A program made the position numbers and the translations under genes. Under the pieces are notes generated by a model. It was not told where the DNA came from and did not search any database. It worked only from the letters and a program-made list of their open reading frames with translations. From positions 1-56,287 of the forward strand of contig NZ_CANNGT010000003.1 of the NCBI RefSeq assembly GCF_947504225.1: DNA of 56,287 nucleotides. Direction: 5' to 3'. The stretch is from Brumimicrobium ulvae. GTDB lineage: Bacteria > Bacteroidota > Bacteroidia > Flavobacteriales_D > Crocinitomicaceae. Positions 53,840 to 56,287 of the stretch are shown in pieces (position 1 is the first letter of the stretch; the number at the start of each line of letters is the position of its first letter).

Positions 53840-54608
53840 TTATTTTCTTGTAATTACCTCTTGATTTAAATTCAATAATGTTTCTATCCCTCAGTACTTG
53901 TAGTTGCTGTCTTATTTTGTCCTTAATAAAATTATTGTCTGGATATTTTATTTTTAATTCATTTTCAAATTTGTATACATCACTCAAAGAAAAGTTATTG
54001 GAATCAATCCTATCTAAACAGTTTAAAACATCTAACACCCAACCCCTACTTTCTTTTCTTTTTGATTTTAAAAATGTAGTTTTATTCCATTTCTCCCTTA
54101 CACAGTCCGATGAAATAGTTTCAGAGTTTTTAACTAGAAAAATACGACCATTCTGGGGAATTCTCTCAAGATTAATATTACACCCTGTCCATCCAGCTCT
54201 TTTAGCCTTTAAACTCAGAGGTTTACGTTTAATTATAATATCCGTTACAAAAAAATGTTTAGGGATGATAATCAAGTTATTTACCATCCAACTCTTGTTG
54301 TCATAAGTTAAAAAGAAAAAGCTTGGATTCGTATCTGAATTAATTCTTTCAATCATTGTATCATAAGCACCATCAACTATTTGCCCCCCTATTTTATGTC
54401 CATTTTTACTTTTCAACTCGTATTCTTCATTACATTTCTTACAATAAAAATCAGCAACTGGTCTATTATTTTCAAATTCAGACAAATATGGCTCATTGCA
54501 GTTAGGACAATAACTATTAACTTTTAACCAATTCTCAGTCAAAACTCTAGAAATTTGAGACTTACTTTTGTATTGTTTTGCGAGCGATAAATCTAATTTT
54601 AAATTCAT
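53829..54608 (-). CDS. dpnI: DpnI-type methyl-directed (type IIM) restriction endonuclease
   Basis: 259 aa, close to pneumococcal DpnI (254 aa) along its whole length by eye. The N-terminal PD-(D/E)xK nuclease domain has its catalytic residues at D53 (NNRPVADFYC), E64 and K66 (EYELKSK), and zinc cysteines C34-x2-C37 and C56-x2-C59. DpnI-like blocks follow: DGAYDTMIERI, NPSFFFLTYD, RKPLSLKAKRAGWTGCNI, GRIFLV. The C-terminal winged helix (KDKIRQQLQVLRDRNIIEFK) also reads methylated DNA in DpnI. It cleaves GATC only when the adenine is methylated, so it protects a host that lacks Dam-type methylation. Transcribed divergently from the methylase-like gene. Confidence 0.95.
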   Translation of the reverse strand: MNLKLDLSLAKQYKSKSQISRVLTENWLKVNSYCPNCNEPYLSEFENNRPVADFYCKKCNEEYELKSKNGHKIGGQIVDGAYDTMIERINSDTNPSFFFLTYDNKSWMVNNLIIIPKHFFVTDIIIKRKPLSLKAKRAGWTGCNINLERIPQNGRIFLVKNSETISSDCVREKWNKTTFLKSKRKESRGWVLDVLNCLDRIDSNNFSLSDVYKFENELKIKYPDNNFIKDKIRQQLQVLRDRNIIEFKSRGNYKKINDL

Positions 54609-54734
54609 AAAAACTATTTAAACAAAGATTAATTTTCTTTAACATCCACATTAAGAACTCATATAAAGTTAATTTTTATTTCTTTTAAAACAAATGACAA
54701 ATTATTCATTCTTTGATAGAGCATCACAATATAG

Positions 54735-55535
54735 TTGCTTTCCCACTTTAATATGATTTTTGCCGACCCCCCATACTTCTTATCGAATAACGGTCTCTCT
54801 ATTCAAAGCGGAAAAATAGTAAGCGTCAACAAAGGGAAATGGGATAAGTCTCAGGGAACGAAATTTGTCAATGACTTTAATCGTAAATGGTTAAGTATGG
54901 CAAGAGAAAAGATGAAAGATGATGCTACCATTTGGATTAGTGGAACCATGCATAATATTTTTAGCGTTGGTCAGATTTTAACAGAATTAGATTTTAAAAT
55001 TTTAAACATTGTTACTTGGCAGAAAACTAATCCGCCTCCAAATTTATCCTGTAGATATTTTACACATTCAACTGAGCAAATTATTTGGGCAAGAAAAAAG
55101 GCTAAAGTACCGCACTACTTTAATTATGAGCTAATGAAAAAATTAAATGGTGACAAACAAATGAAAGATGTTTGGAAACTACCTGCAATTGCACCATGGG
55201 AAAAAAGCTGTACAAAACATCCGACTCAAAAACCTCTATCAGTTTTAACTCGTTTAATCTTAGCATCAACAAAACCTAATGCTTGGATTTTAGATCCTTT
55301 CACAGGAAGTAGTACAACAGGAATAGCTGCAAATCTAGTAAACAGAAGGTTTTTGGGCATTGACCAAGAAAATGAATATTTGGAAATTAGTAAAAATAGA
55401 AAGCTTGAAATAGAACATCCTAAAATAGCTGCAACGTATCGTCAAAAAATTCAAGGATTTAATTATCAGAAGGAATTAGATTTATTCTTAGCAGAAGAAC
55501 CACAAGCAGAATATACTCCTGATTTGATTTTGTAA
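54735..55535 (+). CDS. adenine-N6 DNA methyltransferase, 5' end apparently frameshifted
   Basis: Beta-class methylase: motif IV FADPPYFLSNNG near the start, TWQKTNPPPNLSCRYFTHST, KHPTQKPLSVLTRLI (motif X), DPFTGSSTTG (motif I) and FLGIDQENEYL. Resembles the second methylase of DpnII (DpnA, GATC), but GAAGA-type (MboII-like) enzymes share these blocks, so specificity is uncertain. Homologues carry more residues before DPPY. Here the frame is closed by TAG at 54732-54734, leaving only TTG (54735) or ATG 54753. An ATG at 54694 opens MTNYSFFDRASQY in another frame and stops at about 54754; one extra base near 54735 would join the frames. Probably a defective gene, or one translated from a weak start. 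Divergent from the DpnI-like gene. Confidence 0.82.
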   Translation: MLSHFNMIFADPPYFLSNNGLSIQSGKIVSVNKGKWDKSQGTKFVNDFNRKWLSMAREKMKDDATIWISGTMHNIFSVGQILTELDFKILNIVTWQKTNPPPNLSCRYFTHSTEQIIWARKKAKVPHYFNYELMKKLNGDKQMKDVWKLPAIAPWEKSCTKHPTQKPLSVLTRLILASTKPNAWILDPFTGSSTTGIAANLVNRRFLGIDQENEYLEISKNRKLEIEHPKIAATYRQKIQGFNYQKELDLFLAEEPQAEYTPDLIL

Positions 55536-55577
55536 AGGTTCATAAATCTTTTATTCAATTTTCAGAACAACACTCTC

Positions 55578-56287
55578 TCATAACACAAAACATTCTTTTC
55601 TGTGCCAATCGAAATTCTCTTGCAAAGGAAAGTAGTTCTTATTTTCAGGGAGCAGGATTCGTTTCCCTTCGAATTGTTTTAAGGCATAAGGTGAATCGTA
55701 TTCTTTAAAATAAGAAGAAAGTAAGACTTCGTATTTTTCATCAATCGTGATCAATCCCCGATCAAAAGCCCTATGAAGTGTTGGTGTTAAACTAAATCCA
55801 TTTCCTACGGTGTCGTCTTGTGAAATTGAAAACGGTTTTATATGACAGGCGTCAACTAACTGTGCGTTAATTGTGGCTTCGATTCTCAATCCTGAAATTG
55901 CGCAGGTATAGTTGTAAAGTTTGGGGATTTCTCGTTTAAAAATTCCGTTTCTAACATAGATTTCTTCTTCGAATTCACTGACTTGCATTTTACTTCTTAA
56001 TTCTGCTATTCTTTCGGCGTAAGTGAGACGGTCATTATTTAAAACTTGATTTTTCAGTTGATTTACAAAATCGTTTTGAGAATTTGTCAACCTGTTTTTT
56101 GTGTCGGGGAAGTAATGATTCAGCATTTCTGCCTTTATTACTTCACGAGAAATTGGATTCAAAAGGAAGTCAAATAAAGCTTTGTCCATTTCGGCGAGTT
56201 CAATAGCTTCTCTTAAGCCAGCAAAAGAAGAAATTGTTCTTGGAATAAATGAACCGTGTTTAGAATGTAATTTCCAAAATCCATCCG
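55578..56287 (-). CDS. HNH restriction endonuclease, 5' end beyond the window
   Basis: The frame stays open from the ATG at 56189 to the window edge and the added residues (FWKLHSKHGSFIPR, SFAGLREAIELAE) read as protein, so the gene continues past 56287 and the 203-aa call is only part. HNH module: CAISGLRIEA, DACHIKPFS (first His), GNGFSLTPTLHRAFDRG (Asn and last His). It resembles predicted restriction endonucleases of the COG3440 type, which often travel with defence genes. Starts (3' end) 42 bp from the methylase stop, convergent. Target specificity unknown. Confidence 0.88.
   Translation of the reverse strand, partial: DGFWKLHSKHGSFIPRTISSFAGLREAIELAEMDKALFDFLLNPISREVIKAEMLNHYFPDTKNRLTNSQNDFVNQLKNQVLNNDRLTYAERIAELRSKMQVSEFEEEIYVRNGIFKREIPKLYNYTCAISGLRIEATINAQLVDACHIKPFSISQDDTVGNGFSLTPTLHRAFDRGLITIDEKYEVLLSSYFKEYDSPYALKQFEGKRILLPENKNYFPLQENFDWHRKECFVL

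Overview
The window is chromosomal DNA of a Bacteroidota bacterium, most likely Flavobacteriales and perhaps Crocinitomicaceae-like. The evidence is AT-rich DNA with few Shine-Dalgarno sites, candidate promoters of the TTG-N19/20-TAnnTTTG type, a giant adhesin with a type IX secretion (T9SS) type A sorting domain, SprB-like, FISUMP, DUF4382, DUF6629 and BT_3928/DoxX proteins, and a fragment of a Bacteroidota RHS core. The family assignment is inference.

Layout. 1-583 has no gene but carries four tandem copies of a ~110-125 bp unit. 584-4028 (minus) is a folP - PAS histidine kinase - REC/Crp-type regulator operon. 4052-13329 (plus) is a tight housekeeping operon: DUF1599, DoxX/BT_3928 membrane protein, tpiA, prmA, a 1535-aa exported protein of unknown function, and plsY. 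It is followed by a 2316-aa PorE-like envelope protein (TPR, PD40 propeller, coiled coil with a four-fold internal repeat, two SPOR-like domains), a DUF819 transporter-like protein, a histone-deacetylase-fold hydrolase overlapping a TspO gene, and a small lipoprotein. 23999-25276 (minus) encodes a FISUMP protein with a PpiD-like parvulin segment inserted in the middle of the domain.

25277-26634 is a decayed accessory patch. It holds an RHS core fragment and, not in the ordinary ORF calls, the remains of a RelE/ParE toxin with a frameshift and a nonsense codon, bracketed by a 22-bp imperfect inverted repeat. 26635-30982 holds a TPR exported protein and a CAP/SCP-domain protein. 31143-40895 (minus) is a 3250-aa T9SS adhesin made of two unrelated repeat arrays, about 5 x 870 bp and 10 x ~216 bp, with a strong terminator behind it.

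41128-52333 carries envelope and small-molecule genes: a thioredoxin-like lipoprotein, a beta-barrel protein, DUF6629, dodecin, a PqiA-like protein, a Lys-rich exported protein, a DUF4382 lipoprotein, an AGCS Na+/amino-acid symporter with unusual exported N-terminal domains, a LemA/DUF2207 pair, and a protein with a macrodomain-like C-terminus. A highly palindromic 165-bp intergenic element lies at 45286-45450.

53144-56287 is a defence/mobile patch. It has an orphan IS3-family OrfA, a DpnI-type methyl-directed restriction enzyme with a small overlapping partner gene, a divergent adenine-N6 methyltransferase whose 5' end looks frameshifted, and an HNH restriction endonuclease cut by the window edge. 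DpnI cuts methylated GATC, so an intact GATC methylase beside it would be self-toxic. The apparent lesion in the methylase fits that constraint and is the most coherent story in the window, provided the methylase recognises GATC, which the sequence alone does not settle.
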